Shown: positions 1-9,296 of the stretch, piece after piece
Layout: each line of letters opens with the position of its first letter
How positions within the stretch are numbered: the stretch's first letter is position 1
Assembly: GCF_022879575.1 (NCBI RefSeq)
Contig: NZ_CP084260.1
Location: 2,046,001-2,110,000, forward strand
Direction: 5' to 3'
Length of the DNA: 64,000 nucleotides
From: Caballeronia sp. SL2Y3
GTDB lineage: Bacteria; Pseudomonadota; Gammaproteobacteria; Burkholderiales; Burkholderiaceae
The notes under the pieces: model-generated
Database searches by the model: none
Seen by the model: the letters and a program-made list of their open reading frames with translations, nothing else
What the model was told of the DNA's origin: nothing
Program-made: the position numbers and the translations under genes

Positions 1-1
1 C

Positions 2-442
2 ACCGTGCTCGCGAACGACGACGTTCTCGTGGCCGACGACGGCGGGCTCGTGCGTATCATCGCAGCGGCTGAAGACGTGCTCGTCGTGCGCGCGCTGAAC
101 CCGCTCACGCTGATGCGCGTGGCCTATCACCTCGGCAATCGGCACACGCCTGTGGAGATTCACGCGGATCATCTGAAGCTCGAAGCCGATGCCGTGCTCG
201 AAGACATGGTCGCGCGGCTCGGCGCCACCGTGACGCGCGAATCGCAGCCGTTCCAGCCGGAGACCGGCGCGTATGGCGGCGGTCACAAGCATGGTCATGA
301 CGAAACCTTCAGCGAAGACTATGCGCTCGCGCAGAAGGTGTATCACGAGCATCATGGGCACGAGCATCACGGCCACGATCATTCGTCATGCCGACATGAT
401 CATTCGCACGATCACCACCACCACGGTCATGCGCACGACTGA
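2..442 (+). CDS. ureE: Urease accessory protein UreE (5' end outside window)
   Basis: Nickel-binding metallochaperone that delivers Ni to the urease active site with UreF/UreG/UreH in the cytoplasm. The visible 146 residues hold the C-terminal half: a core with [19 protein letters not shown], then a tail with more than 20 His in the last 55 residues ([13 protein letters not shown] and similar), typical of His-rich UreE tails. The frame is open to the window edge, so the N-terminal domain is missing here. The stop overlaps the ureF start by 14 nt, which implies translational coupling. Identification is firm from the motif and context. Confidence 0.95.
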   Translation, partial: TVLANDDVLVADDGGLVRIIAAAEDVLVVRALNPLTLMRVAYHLGNRHTPVEIHADHLKLEADAVLEDMVARLGATVTRESQPFQPETGAYGGGHKHGHDETFSEDYALAQKVYHEHHGHEHHGHDHSSCRHDHSHDHHHHGHAHD

Positions 443-1109
443 ACTCACTGCGCTTTTGCATCTCGCGTCGCCGGCCCTGCCTATCGGCGCGTTCAGTTAT
501 TCGCAGGGTCTGGAAGCCGCGATCGAACACGGCTTCATTCGCGATGCCGACACCACCCGCGAGTGGATCGCAAGCGGTCTCGCGAACGTGCTGGCGCGCG
601 GCGAACTACCTTTCATCGCGCATCAGTTGCAACGCTGGCGCGCGCACGACGCAGCATCGCTCGCGCATGCGAACGACGAATACATCGCAAGCCGCGAGTC
701 CGCCGAACTGCGACGCGAAACCGAGCAGATGGGATGGTCCCTCGCGCAACTGTGCGCATCGCTCGAATGGGGCGATGCGGCGCGCCGTGAAACGCTCGCC
801 GCGATGAAGCCCATCGCGCAACCGACGGCGTTCGCATTCGCCGCGTATGCACACGACGCCGCGCCCGATGCCGCGCTTGCCGCGTATGCGTTCAGCTGGG
901 TCGAGAATCAGGCGGCCGCCGCGTTGAAGGCCGTGCCGCTCGGTCAACTCGCGGGTCAGCGCATCATCGTCGCGTTGCGTGGGCCGATAGACGAAGCGGT
1001 GGCTCGCGCGCTGGTTACATCGCCCGATGAGATCAATACATTCGCACCGCAACTCGGCATTCTTTCCGCGCGGCACGAGTCGCAATACTCGCGGCTCTTT
1101 CGCTCGTAA
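429..1109 (+). CDS. ureF: Urease accessory protein UreF
   Basis: All-helical accessory protein of the UreD(H)FG complex that gates UreG GTPase activity during nickel insertion. The start at 429 gives [20 protein letters not shown] followed by [13 protein letters not shown], the conserved UreF N-terminus; 226 residues is normal length. A longer upstream opening of the same frame is the antisense of low-complexity His codons in ureE and is not coding. The start lies inside ureE (14-nt overlap) and ureG follows after 25 nt, so the genes form one operon. Confidence 0.95.
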   Translation: MRTTELTALLHLASPALPIGAFSYSQGLEAAIEHGFIRDADTTREWIASGLANVLARGELPFIAHQLQRWRAHDAASLAHANDEYIASRESAELRRETEQMGWSLAQLCASLEWGDAARRETLAAMKPIAQPTAFAFAAYAHDAAPDAALAAYAFSWVENQAAAALKAVPLGQLAGQRIIVALRGPIDEAVARALVTSPDEINTFAPQLGILSARHESQYSRLFRS

Positions 1110-1134
1110 CTTCTCTGCTTAGAACCGATATCGC

Positions 1135-1785
1135 ATGAACGCTCCCGCTTATTCCGCCGCCGCTCGTCGAACGAAAAAACTGCCGCCGTTGCGCGTGGGC
1201 GTCGGCGGACCGGTGGGCTCCGGCAAGACGACGCTGCTCGAAATGCTCTGCAAGGCGATGCGCGATCGCTACGATCTCGTCGCCATTACGAACGACATCT
1301 ACACGAAGGAAGATCAGCGTCTGTTGACGGTCGCGGGCGCGTTGCCGGCTGAACGCATCATGGGCGTGGAAACGGGCGGCTGCCCGCATACCGCGATTCG
1401 CGAGGACGCATCCATCAATCTCGAAGCGGTGGATCGCATGGTGTCGCGCTTTCCGGATGCGGATATCGTCTTCATCGAATCGGGCGGCGATAATCTCGCC
1501 GCGACGTTCAGCCCCGAACTCTCGGACCTGACCATCTACGTGATCGACGTGGCGGGCGGCGAGAAGATTCCGCGCAAGGGCGGGCCGGGCATTACGAAGT
1601 CGGATCTGCTCGTCATCAACAAGACGGACCTCGCGCGCTACGTCGGCGCGAATCTGGACGTCATGGCATCCGATGCGAAAAAGATGCGCGGCGAGCGGCC
1701 TTTCGTCATGTGCAACTTGAAGGCGCTCGAAGGGCTCGATACCGTGATTGCGTTCATCGAGAAGAAGGGCCTGCTCATCGGCTGA
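1135..1785 (+). CDS. ureG: Urease accessory GTPase UreG
   Basis: SIMIBI-class GTPase that supplies the GTP hydrolysis for urease nickel metallocentre assembly. Near the N-terminus the P-loop [15 protein letters not shown] is intact. The nickel-site motif [19 protein letters not shown] and the guanine-specificity motif NKTDLA are all in order. The length of 216 residues is standard. It is the last urease gene here; a perfect 16-bp hairpin follows six bases after the stop. Confidence 0.97.
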   Translation: MNAPAYSAAARRTKKLPPLRVGVGGPVGSGKTTLLEMLCKAMRDRYDLVAITNDIYTKEDQRLLTVAGALPAERIMGVETGGCPHTAIREDASINLEAVDRMVSRFPDADIVFIESGGDNLAATFSPELSDLTIYVIDVAGGEKIPRKGGPGITKSDLLVINKTDLARYVGANLDVMASDAKKMRGERPFVMCNLKALEGLDTVIAFIEKKGLLIG

Positions 1786-1790
1786 ATGCC

Positions 1791-1828
1791 GCGCGGCCAC
1801 CGGCGAACGATGTCGCCGGTGGCCGCGC
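1791..1828 (+). terminator. Hairpin ending the urease operon
   Basis: Perfect 16-bp inverted repeat (1791-1806 with 1813-1828) with a 6-nt loop directly after the ureG stop. There is no clear T-tract, so it may act as an RNA 3'-end stabiliser or a GC-rich terminator. Confidence 0.65.
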
Positions 1829-1861
1829 AGTTCCGGCTAGCAAACAGTTCAGCGAAACAGT

Positions 1862-2044
1862 TCAGCGCGGCCCGTGCCGCTGCTTCGCGCCGCCGCCCGC
1901 GCCGTGGTCCTTTCCGGCCTTGGTGTGATTCGCCGCATGCTGGCCGCTTGCGGGCTTGCTGCTGCTCGTCGTCGCAGGCTTGCCGGACTGTTTTTCTGCC
2001 TTGACGTCCTGCTCGGTCTTGCTGGTGGGCGGAGCTGTCTTCAT
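1862..2044 (-). CDS. Small hydrophilic low-complexity protein, unknown function
   Basis: 60-residue Lys/Ser/Gly/His-rich protein starting MKTAPPTSKTEQDVKAE, with no signal peptide or membrane segment. The start at 2044 is chosen because GAGGA lies 8 nt upstream; a longer frame to 2161 has no such site. Composition suggests an intrinsically disordered protein. It stands alone between the convergent ureG and waaA genes. Function cannot be inferred; it could be a stress-type small protein or a fortuitous frame. Confidence 0.5.
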   Translation of the reverse strand: MKTAPPTSKTEQDVKAEKQSGKPATTSSSKPASGQHAANHTKAGKDHGAGGGAKQRHGPR

Positions 2045-2174
2045 GCTGGAGTCCTCTTCGTTCGCACAACGTTGAAGGGTCGATCTGCGTCTGCCGGTCG
2101 CCTGTTTCCGACCGACCGTGCGCTTTATGCCTGTTGCTGCATAAGCGATCGATCCACTCATCGTTTCGCAAGCG

Positions 2175-3578
2175 TCATTCCACGAACCGCGCGGAGTCCG
2201 CCTGACCGAGCCGCCCGCTCTCTTCTTCCAGCATGACGCCGAGGATTTCCACCGTCCGTTCCGTCGCTCCGCGATGCCGCGCCGCGAACGCCGCCGCCGC
2301 CGCGCTCATCGCAATGCGGCGCGCCTTGTCGTTGAAGAGCTCGCGCAAGCCCTGTGCGAGCGTCTGCGGACTGTCGACGCGCAACGCCGCGCCCGCCGCG
2401 ATGGCGTCGTTGGTCGCCTGCGTGAAGTTGAACGTATGCGGGCCGATCAGCACCGGCACGCCCGCCGCGCACGCTTCGATGAGATTCTGCCCGCCGAGCG
2501 GCAGCAGACTTCCACCGATAAACGCGAGGTCCGCCGCTGCATAGTACGCGCCGAGTTCGCCCATCGAATCGCCGAGCAGAACCTGCACGCTCGACGGCAA
2601 CGGCGGCGGCACGTCCGCGCCCGATCCCGCCGCCACGGGCTTCGGCGCCCACACGGAACGGCGCGCGCTCGTCATGCCCGCGGTCGCGATCAGCGCGGAG
2701 ACTTCGTCGAAACGTTGTGGATGGCGCGGCACGAGAATAAGCAGCGCGTTCGGCACGTTCAGAGCGGCGAACGCGCGCAGCACGAGCGATTCCTCGCCTT
2801 CGCGCGTGCTCGCCGCGACCCAGACGGGCCGCTCGCCGATAGCCGCGCGCCATGCCTGCCCGCGCGCGACGAGTTCGGGCGGCGCGGTCATGTCGAACTT
2901 GAGATTGCCAAGCACCGCCACGTTGCGCGCGCCGAGCGCGGTGAGCCGTTCGGCATCGGATGGCGTCTGCGCGAGCACGCGCGAGAAGCCGCCGAACACT
3001 TCGCGCACCGGACGCCCAAAGCGCGCCGCCCGCCGATACGACCGCTCCGACATGCGCGCATTCGTCAGCACGAGCGGCACGTCGGCGCGACGGCATTCGT
3101 CGATGAGCGTCGGCCAGACTTCCGTCTCCATCACGATGCCGAGCGACGGCCGAAACGCGCGCAAAAAACGCCGCACGAGGTGCGGCAGATCGTACGGAAG
3201 ATAGCTGCGCATCACGCGATTGCCGAAGAGCTCGACGCCCGTTGCGCGGCCGCTCGGCGTCATGTGCGTGATGAGCAGACGCGCTTCGGGGTGCGCCTTC
3301 ATCAACGCTTCGATGAGCGGCTGCGCGGCGCGCGTCTCGCCGACCGACACCGCATGCACCCAGATGAGCGGCGCGAGATCGTCGGCGCGGCGCGCGGGGC
3401 CGCGTCCGAAGCGTTCGCCGATATGCTCGCGATAGCCGCGTTCCTTGCGCGAGCGGATGAGAAGCCGCAGCACCGCGAGCGGCGCGACGATCCACCACAT
3501 CGCGCGATAGATCGCCCTCAGCACGACAGCCGAGAGCGGCGCAGCGGGCGCCGAGGCGGCAGAACGGGCGCCGCTCAA
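2175..3578 (-). CDS. waaA: 3-deoxy-D-manno-octulosonic acid (Kdo) transferase
   Basis: Membrane-associated GT30 enzyme that transfers Kdo from CMP-Kdo to lipid IVA, the first step of LPS core assembly. An N-terminal hydrophobic anchor (MWWIVAPLAVLRLLI) precedes IWVHAVSVGETRAAQPLIEAL, the GT30 signature. Later motifs TNARMSERSY, GNLKFD, VPRHPQRF and ECLGDSMGE-like LLGDSMGELGAYYAAAD complete the GT-B fold. The frame opens with TTG at 3578, overlapping the Kdo hydroxylase stop by 4 nt. A GTG at 3524 (reading LRAIYR, 449 residues) is an equally good start by family length. It is followed by no further minus-strand core gene. Confidence 0.93.
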   Translation of the reverse strand: MSGARSAASAPAAPLSAVVLRAIYRAMWWIVAPLAVLRLLIRSRKERGYREHIGERFGRGPARRADDLAPLIWVHAVSVGETRAAQPLIEALMKAHPEARLLITHMTPSGRATGVELFGNRVMRSYLPYDLPHLVRRFLRAFRPSLGIVMETEVWPTLIDECRRADVPLVLTNARMSERSYRRAARFGRPVREVFGGFSRVLAQTPSDAERLTALGARNVAVLGNLKFDMTAPPELVARGQAWRAAIGERPVWVAASTREGEESLVLRAFAALNVPNALLILVPRHPQRFDEVSALIATAGMTSARRSVWAPKPVAAGSGADVPPPLPSSVQVLLGDSMGELGAYYAAADLAFIGGSLLPLGGQNLIEACAAGVPVLIGPHTFNFTQATNDAIAAGAALRVDSPQTLAQGLRELFNDKARRIAMSAAAAAFAARHRGATERTVEILGVMLEEESGRLGQADSARFVE

Positions 3579-4459
3579 ACGAGCGCCCTGCCCTTGAGCC
3601 GTTCAAGGATGCCGAGCGGCGCGTGATCGGGCCGCGCCATCGCTTTCACGGGCAGGAAGAAGGTCTGCTCCATCATGAACTGGCCGGACATCACGGCGTG
3701 CGAGGTTTGATCCGAGAAACAGATCCACACCGAGCCGGGCGGAAACGGCATGGTTTCCTGCGGCGAGGACTTCTGATAATCGAGGTCGGCCTTCATCGCG
3801 TCGTGCAGGTGCAGCATGAGATGGTCATACTCGCTGCGCTTGCTCTTGGTGATGTGCAGCAGATTCATGAGCCACGCCGAACCCGGCGCCTGCGGCTTGA
3901 TGTCGGGCAAGAAGCGCCGCGCCATGTGCTCGAACGGCTCGCCGACGCGCCACACGCGCGGCGTGCCGTTGGGGTTCACGTTGGTGAAGACGCGCAGGAT
4001 GCGCTCGCCGTAGTTGGGGCGCGACGGAAAGGCATCGACGTGCAGGCGGCTATCGTCCTTGCGCCACGACGTTTCGCGCGTTTCCACCTGATGCAGCCGC
4101 AGACTCGTGGGCGCGACGCGCAGCTTGCCGTCGTATTCGGGAAAGAGGCCGTCGACGAGCGAGCGCGCATTCGCCTGATACCGCGCGATGAGCGAGCGCA
4201 CCGCCGACTGCATCACGTGGTCGCCGAGCACGCCGTTGAGCGCGCCGCCGTTGGGCGCGAGGCTGATGTTCTTGCGCTTCGGGTCCGCGATCTTCGGGTC
4301 GAGCAGCGCGCGCTCGCCGCCTTCGATTGCGAAGCGCAGATTGGGAAAATAGAGGACCTTGCCGTTTTCCACGCCGGCAAGCAGCGCCTCGCGCGGCACC
4401 GACAGGTTCTTGCCCTGCCAGTCGCACGAAGCGACTTCGATGATTTGAGATTCCGTCAT
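3575..4459 (-). CDS. kdoO: Kdo 3-hydroxylase, Fe(II)/2-oxoglutarate dioxygenase
   Basis: 294-residue protein matching the Kdo hydroxylase family described in Burkholderia and Yersinia, which oxidises the outer Kdo of LPS to Ko. The Fe(II) facial triad is visible: His-X-Asp in SRLHVDAFPSRPNY near residue 145, and a distal His in CFSDQTSHAVMSG near residue 260. The ATG at 4459 follows waaC by about 55 nt; a longer open frame upstream is the antisense of waaC. Its stop overlaps waaA, so hydroxylation is genetically coupled to Kdo transfer. Confidence 0.88.
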   Translation of the reverse strand: MTESQIIEVASCDWQGKNLSVPREALLAGVENGKVLYFPNLRFAIEGGERALLDPKIADPKRKNISLAPNGGALNGVLGDHVMQSAVRSLIARYQANARSLVDGLFPEYDGKLRVAPTSLRLHQVETRETSWRKDDSRLHVDAFPSRPNYGERILRVFTNVNPNGTPRVWRVGEPFEHMARRFLPDIKPQAPGSAWLMNLLHITKSKRSEYDHLMLHLHDAMKADLDYQKSSPQETMPFPPGSVWICFSDQTSHAVMSGQFMMEQTFFLPVKAMARPDHAPLGILERLKGRALV

Positions 4460-4515
4460 GTGCTCTCGAACTTGAGTTGGCTCGCGCACGGCGCCAAGGC
4501 GACTGACCCGACGCG

Positions 4516-5511
4516 TTACAGCAGGCCGAAACCTGCGAGCGCGGCCTTCACTTCCGAGAGCGTCGGATGCCGGCTCGCGTCGCCCAGGTTGATCACGTTC
4601 GGCGACCAGTAACCGCCTGTGCGCCATGCGGTCGAGAAATTGTACAACTCGACGGTGGGCCGCTTCAGTGCTGCGGCAATATGAACGAGGCCCGTGTCGA
4701 CGCCGACGGTCGCGGCCGCGCCGTCGATCAGGCCGACCACGGCGGGCAGCGAGAGCTTCGGCGGCACGATGGCGGCCGCGCCGAACTCCTTCGCGAGCTT
4801 CTCGCTCGTCGCGCGCTCGGCCTCGCTGCCCCACGGCAGGACGATGGACGCGCCGCGCGTCACGAGCGCCTGTCCCAGTTCGATCCACGCGGCTTCGGGC
4901 CATTGCTTGTCGGCGCGCGACGTGGCGTGCACGAAGGTGACGTACGGCACGGGCAGATTCAGCCCGAGCGCGGACACGGCGAGCGCGGCGCGGCGCGTGT
5001 CGATGCCGAAGTCGATGTGATCGGTCGTCTGCGGCCGCGGCAAATCGAGCGCGGCGGCCACGAGTTGCCGAGTGCGCTCGACGACATGCGTGCGCGGCTC
5101 GATCGGCACGCGCCGGTCGTAGAAGAAGCGCACGGGCCATTCGAAGCCCGCGCCGTCCGTGCGATTCGCGAGTCCGACGAGCGGCCCGCGCGCCCAGCTC
5201 GCGACCCATGCGGTCTTGATGAGCCCCTGACAATCGATGACGAGATCATACTTTTCGGCGGCCAGTTCACGCCGGAACTTGGCGATCTCGCGCCAGTTCG
5301 CCGCGGACGCGAAGCCCTTGCGCCAGCGTCTTAGCGAAAACGGAATCGCGCGGCGCACGCCACTGACGAGTTCGACGAGGCTCGCGAAACTCTCTTCCAC
5401 GAGCCAGTCGATTTGCGCATCGGGATAGCGGCGGCGAATGTCGGCGATGGCCGGCACGTTGTGAACGACGTCGCCAAGCGACGACACCCGGACAATCAGG
5501 ATCTTTTGCAC
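4516..5511 (-). CDS. waaC: LPS heptosyltransferase I
   Basis: GT9 enzyme that adds the first L-glycero-D-manno-heptose to Kdo of the inner core. It starts MQKILIVRVSSLGDVVHNVP, the diagnostic heptosyltransferase N-terminus. The C-terminal half has TFVHATSRADKQWPEAAWIEL and GVDTGLVHIAAALKRPTVELY, the ADP-heptose site. The length of 331 residues is normal. It leads the minus-strand block waaC-kdoO-waaA, so inner-core assembly is one transcription unit. Upstream is a 180-bp divergent region shared with the DUF29 gene. Confidence 0.95.
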   Translation of the reverse strand: MQKILIVRVSSLGDVVHNVPAIADIRRRYPDAQIDWLVEESFASLVELVSGVRRAIPFSLRRWRKGFASAANWREIAKFRRELAAEKYDLVIDCQGLIKTAWVASWARGPLVGLANRTDGAGFEWPVRFFYDRRVPIEPRTHVVERTRQLVAAALDLPRPQTTDHIDFGIDTRRAALAVSALGLNLPVPYVTFVHATSRADKQWPEAAWIELGQALVTRGASIVLPWGSEAERATSEKLAKEFGAAAIVPPKLSLPAVVGLIDGAAATVGVDTGLVHIAAALKRPTVELYNFSTAWRTGGYWSPNVINLGDASRHPTLSEVKAALAGFGLL

Positions 5512-5693
5512 GCTGTGAGAAAGAGGCGCGGCTCGCGCGACGAAGAGGAAACGGGAGCGGGGATTTTAGCGCGGGTTGGTTGGGAGGCGGGGTGGTTCAT
5601 GGCCTCGCGAAGCCCTTCCACCGCAAAAAAAGCCCGTAATATCCCGCTGACGATGAAGCTGAACCGACTATTCGAACAGGAAAGGACTTCGCG

Positions 5694-6125
5694 ATGGCAA
5701 CACGATACGAACAGGACGTCGTGGCTTGGGCGCGCGAGCAGGCGGCCTTGCTGCGTGCCGGTGACTTCTCGGCCATCGACGTAGAACATATCGCAGACGA
5801 AATCGAGGACGTGGGCAAGAGCGAGCAACGCGATCTAGCGCGCCGCATGGCGCTGCTGCTGGCGCATTTGCTCAAATGGCAATACCAGCCGGGACGCCGT
5901 GGTTCGAGCTGGCAACGCACGATCAAGGAACAGCGCCGCGCCGTGGGCGTGGCGCTGCAAAAGACGCCCAGTCTGAACGCTTCATTGCGAGACCCGGATT
6001 GGCTCTTAGGTACATGGGCCGATGCCGTGTCCAAAGCGGCTGAAGAAACGGGCTTGGATGTCTTTCCGGAAGAACTTCCGTGGTCGACTGACCAGATCCT
6101 CTCGCCCGCGTTCTACCCCGAATAA
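5694..6125 (+). CDS. DUF29 family protein
   Basis: 143-residue cytoplasmic protein with the DUF29 pattern: YEQDVVAWAREQAALLRAG, then the acidic stretch IADEIEDVGKSEQRDL and LLKWQYQPGRRGSSWQRTI. The function of this family is unknown. It has a ribosome site (AAGGA) and is transcribed away from waaC. A hairpin between it and the convergent phosphomannomutase ends both. Family assignment is confident; the role is not known. Confidence 0.85.
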   Translation: MATRYEQDVVAWAREQAALLRAGDFSAIDVEHIADEIEDVGKSEQRDLARRMALLLAHLLKWQYQPGRRGSSWQRTIKEQRRAVGVALQKTPSLNASLRDPDWLLGTWADAVSKAAEETGLDVFPEELPWSTDQILSPAFYPE

Positions 6126-6130
6126 GCAAA

Positions 6131-6165
6131 CAAAAACGGCGCGACCTCCCGATTGCGCCGTCTTC
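6131..6165. terminator. Bidirectional terminator
   Basis: Seven-bp GC stem (6136-6142 with 6155-6161) preceded by an A-run and followed by TCTT, between the convergent DUF29 and phosphomannomutase genes. Confidence 0.6.
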
Positions 6166-6177
6166 GCAAAGCCCCGA

Positions 6178-7578
6178 TCAGAACGGCAGCTTCGCGTCCG
6201 CCTTCTCCGCCAGAATCACGCGGCGGAAGTCTTCCTGAATGCGCTTCAACGCTTCTTCGCTATCCGCTTCGAAACGCATCACGACCACGGGCGTCGTATT
6301 CGACGAACGCGCGAGACCGAAACCGTCCGGGTACTCGACGCGCAAACCGTCGATGGTCAGCACGTCGTCCGCGCCTTCGAACTTCGCCGATTTCTGCAGG
6401 CGCGAGATGAGTTCGAAGTTCTCGCCCTCTTCCAGCTTCAACTGCAGTTCCGGCGTCGAGAGAGAGTTCGGCAGGTCGTTGAGCAGCTTGCTCGGATCGT
6501 CCACGCGCGACAGGATTTCGAGCATGCGCGCGCCGGTGTACAGGCCGTCGTCGAAGCCGTACCAGCGGTCCTTGAAGAACACGTGGCCGCTCATTTCGCC
6601 CGCGAGCGGCGCGCCCGTTTCACGCAGCTTCGCTTTCACGAGCGAGTGGCCCGTCTTCCACATGACCGGCTCGCCGCCCTGATCGCGCACCCACTTCGCG
6701 AGATTGCGCGTGCATTTCACGTCATAGATGATCTGGCCGCCCTTGTTGCGCGACAACACTTCCTGCGCGAACAGCATCAACTGGCGATCGGGGTAGATCA
6801 CCTGGCCGTCCTTCGTCACGACGCCGAGACGGTCGCCGTCGCCATCGAATGCGAAGCCCACTTCGGCGTCCGTTTCCTTCAACGCGCGAATCACGTCCTG
6901 CAGATTCTCGGGATGCGCCGGGTCCGGGTGATGGTTCGGGAAGTTGCCGTCGATGTCCGTGAAGAGTTCGACGAGTTCGCAGCCGAGTGCCTTGAAAAGA
7001 CGCGGCGCGAGTCCGCCCGCGACGCCGTTGCCCGTATCGACGACGATCTTCATTCCGCGCACCGGCTTCACGTCCGACACGATGCGGTCCAGATACATCT
7101 GCGATACGTCGAACTCGGTGTAGCTGCCTTCGCCCGAGCTGAAGTCGTCATTGACGATGCGTTGATACAAGCCCTGAATCTGCTCGCCATAGATGGCCGC
7201 GCCGCGCAGGACCATCTTGAAGCCGTTGTAATCGGGCGGATTGTGGCTGCCCGTCACGACGATGCACGAATCCACGCGCCGCTCGCCCGTTGGCAAAGGC
7301 AGCGGCACGCTCGCCGCGAAATAGCCGACGGGCGTGGGCACCATGCCGATATCGATCACGTCGACGCCCGCTTCGCGCAGGCCGTTCGCGAGCGCGCCGA
7401 CGAGTTCGGGACCGGAGAGCCGGCCATCGCGCGCGACGACGACCGAATCGCCGCCCTGCTTGCGGATCTCGCTGCCGAACGCGCGGCCGATGCTCTTCGC
7501 GACATCGCTATCGACCGTCTTGCCGACGATCCCGCGAATGTCGTACGCCTTGAAAATGGACTGGGATACTTGGCTCAT
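6178..7578 (-). CDS. manB: Phosphomannomutase/phosphoglucomutase
   Basis: Alpha-D-phosphohexomutase interconverting hexose 6- and 1-phosphates; it supplies mannose-1-P for ManC and glucose-1-P for GalU. Domains in order: SIFKAYDIRGIVG at the N-terminus; the phosphoserine loop TGSHNPPDYNGFK near residue 105; the metal loop FDGDGDRLG near residue 240; the sugar loop GEMSGHVFFKDRW near residue 325; and the C-terminal phosphate loop RSSNTTPVVVMRFEA. The length of 466 residues fits the AlgC/ManB class. It is monocistronic, upstream of the glycan genes. Confidence 0.93.
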   Translation of the reverse strand: MSQVSQSIFKAYDIRGIVGKTVDSDVAKSIGRAFGSEIRKQGGDSVVVARDGRLSGPELVGALANGLREAGVDVIDIGMVPTPVGYFAASVPLPLPTGERRVDSCIVVTGSHNPPDYNGFKMVLRGAAIYGEQIQGLYQRIVNDDFSSGEGSYTEFDVSQMYLDRIVSDVKPVRGMKIVVDTGNGVAGGLAPRLFKALGCELVELFTDIDGNFPNHHPDPAHPENLQDVIRALKETDAEVGFAFDGDGDRLGVVTKDGQVIYPDRQLMLFAQEVLSRNKGGQIIYDVKCTRNLAKWVRDQGGEPVMWKTGHSLVKAKLRETGAPLAGEMSGHVFFKDRWYGFDDGLYTGARMLEILSRVDDPSKLLNDLPNSLSTPELQLKLEEGENFELISRLQKSAKFEGADDVLTIDGLRVEYPDGFGLARSSNTTPVVVMRFEADSEEALKRIQEDFRRVILAEKADAKLPF

Positions 7579-8033
7579 GAGATGGCTACCTCTTCTGTAT
7601 TAATTGATGAATTCTCGGCGATGCAGCCATAAGGGCGTGCAGGTCGTGACGATATGAGCGCGCCCGACCACGCCGGCATGCGCGCGAACGACTGCGAGGC
7701 ATGACATGACGAATGCTGCGCATGTGTATTCGAGCATCGCGAAACAGGCAAGCCAGTTTGAAAGCTCGTGCGAAGGAAGCCTTTCCGTTCGCACTTATAA
7801 TCGCTGTCTTTCAGCGCCTTCGACGTTGCGCGCCGCGGTTCAAGCCTGCGCATTCATTCTAATCCAATGCCTATACGCTCTTTCGCCTTCTGCCCGACGA
7901 ATGAGGCGCGTTCGCGCGCAAACGCACAAAACTTCACCGACATTCACGGTGATACGCTTCCCCGCACGCCATTGCGCAGCGAACAGGTTCCGGTAGCAGG
8001 CGGCGTGCCTGATCTCGCAGGCGGACGATAAGC
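7579..8033. other. 455-bp divergent intergenic region
   Basis: Separates the minus-strand phosphomannomutase from the plus-strand flippase. A TATAAT hexamer at 7796-7801 faces the flippase but has no matching -35 at 16-18 bp. I see no convincing gene, although several short frames exist. Confidence 0.4.
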
Positions 8034-9296
8034 ATGAAGATGCTCATGCGCTCGGGCAATCCGGACGTCGCCCGCGCGCTTACCAACATCGTCTGGCTAG
8101 GGCTGGAACGGCTCACGCAGATTGCCGTCGCGATCGTCATTTCGGGGTTGCTTGCGCGCCATCTCGGCCCCGATGCGTTCGGCAAATGGCAATACGCGAA
8201 CACGCTCTTGCTCGTCATCGCGCCGATCACATGGGTGTGCGGCGCGGAGATTCTCGTGCCGACCATCGTCGCGAAGCCGCCCGCCGAGACCGGCGCGGTG
8301 CTCGGCAGCGCGTTCGTGCTGCGCATGAGCGTGTCCGTCGTCGCGCTCTTGTTGACGTGGGCATGGATCGCGGCGGGCGGCACGGACCCGCTCGTCGGCG
8401 CGATGCTCGCGGGGCTTGCCGTCACCATGCTGTTTCGCGAGCCGTTTATCGGCGTCATCAACGCGTGGCTCCAAAGCATGACCTACAGCAAGCCGCAATT
8501 GATCGCGAGCATGTTCACGGCCATCGCAAAGGCCGCGCTCGTGTATCTGCTCGTGCGCATGGCCGCGCGCGCGTCGAGCTTCGGCTGGCTATGGGCGCTG
8601 GAAGCCGCGGTTATCGGCGCTGCGCTCGTCGTCTATTACATGCGGCGTCATGGCGGCACGCTCGGCTGGCGCTTCGATCGCACGCTCTTTCGCCACTTCG
8701 CGAGCGCAGGCACCGTGTTCTGGCTCGGCCTCATTTGCATGTATCTGTTCCTCAAGCTCGACCGGTTGATGCTCGCGCATCGCGTGTCGTTCGCGGAACT
8801 CGGGCTCTATTCGGCTGCGCAACAGTTGAACGAGAACTGGATCGCGCTCGCGCTGATGCTCTCGCAGACCATCGCGCCGGCGTTCGTGTATCGCGTGCAG
8901 GAAACGCCGCGCCTCAAGCGCAATCTGTTGCGCCTTTTCGCCATGACCGCCGCGCTGATGATCGCGGGCGCCGCCGTTCTCGATGCGCTCGCGGGATTCA
9001 TCATCGCGCGCGTGTTCGGCCCGAACTATGCGGGCGCGGCGAGCATCTTTCGCTGGGCCGTGTGGCTCTCGGTACCTGCCGGCATCGAGGCCATCGGCAA
9101 TCTCGTCGTGCTGAAGTTCCAGGCGAGGTACGTGCTGTTGTCGAAGTGGCTGCTTGCGCTCGCCGTCGCCTTCGCGGTGAACGCATGGGCCATTCCCCGC
9201 TTCAACGGCTACGGCGCGCTCGTCGGTCTGGCGGCGGGTTATCTCGCGGCGGCGTCGGTCAACTTCTACTACATTCGATTCCGGCTGCGCGCATGA
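8034..9296 (+). CDS. Wzx-type lipid-linked oligosaccharide flippase
   Basis: 420-residue polytopic membrane protein of the MOP/PST superfamily, with about twelve hydrophobic segments. It opens with ALTNIVWLGLERLTQIAVAI and has ARHLGPDAFGKWQYANTLL, the usual Wzx/RfbX pattern. Predicted role: flipping undecaprenyl-PP-linked repeat units across the inner membrane. Its stop overlaps the start of the next GT2 gene (ATGA), so it heads an operon flippase-GT2-GT4-galE-polyprenyl transferase. Substrate cannot be told from sequence. Confidence 0.88.
   Translation: MKMLMRSGNPDVARALTNIVWLGLERLTQIAVAIVISGLLARHLGPDAFGKWQYANTLLLVIAPITWVCGAEILVPTIVAKPPAETGAVLGSAFVLRMSVSVVALLLTWAWIAAGGTDPLVGAMLAGLAVTMLFREPFIGVINAWLQSMTYSKPQLIASMFTAIAKAALVYLLVRMAARASSFGWLWALEAAVIGAALVVYYMRRHGGTLGWRFDRTLFRHFASAGTVFWLGLICMYLFLKLDRLMLAHRVSFAELGLYSAAQQLNENWIALALMLSQTIAPAFVYRVQETPRLKRNLLRLFAMTAALMIAGAAVLDALAGFIIARVFGPNYAGAASIFRWAVWLSVPAGIEAIGNLVVLKFQARYVLLSKWLLALAVAFAVNAWAIPRFNGYGALVGLAAGYLAAASVNFYYIRFRLRA

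Noticed and set aside
273-428. Upstream extension of the ureF reading frame
   Set aside because: It overlaps the His-rich ureE tail in another frame and encodes no conserved residues; the UreF N-terminus starts at 429.
4460-5233. Long N-terminal extension of the Kdo hydroxylase frame
   Set aside because: Arg-rich shadow of waaC in another frame; family homology starts at the ATG at 4459.
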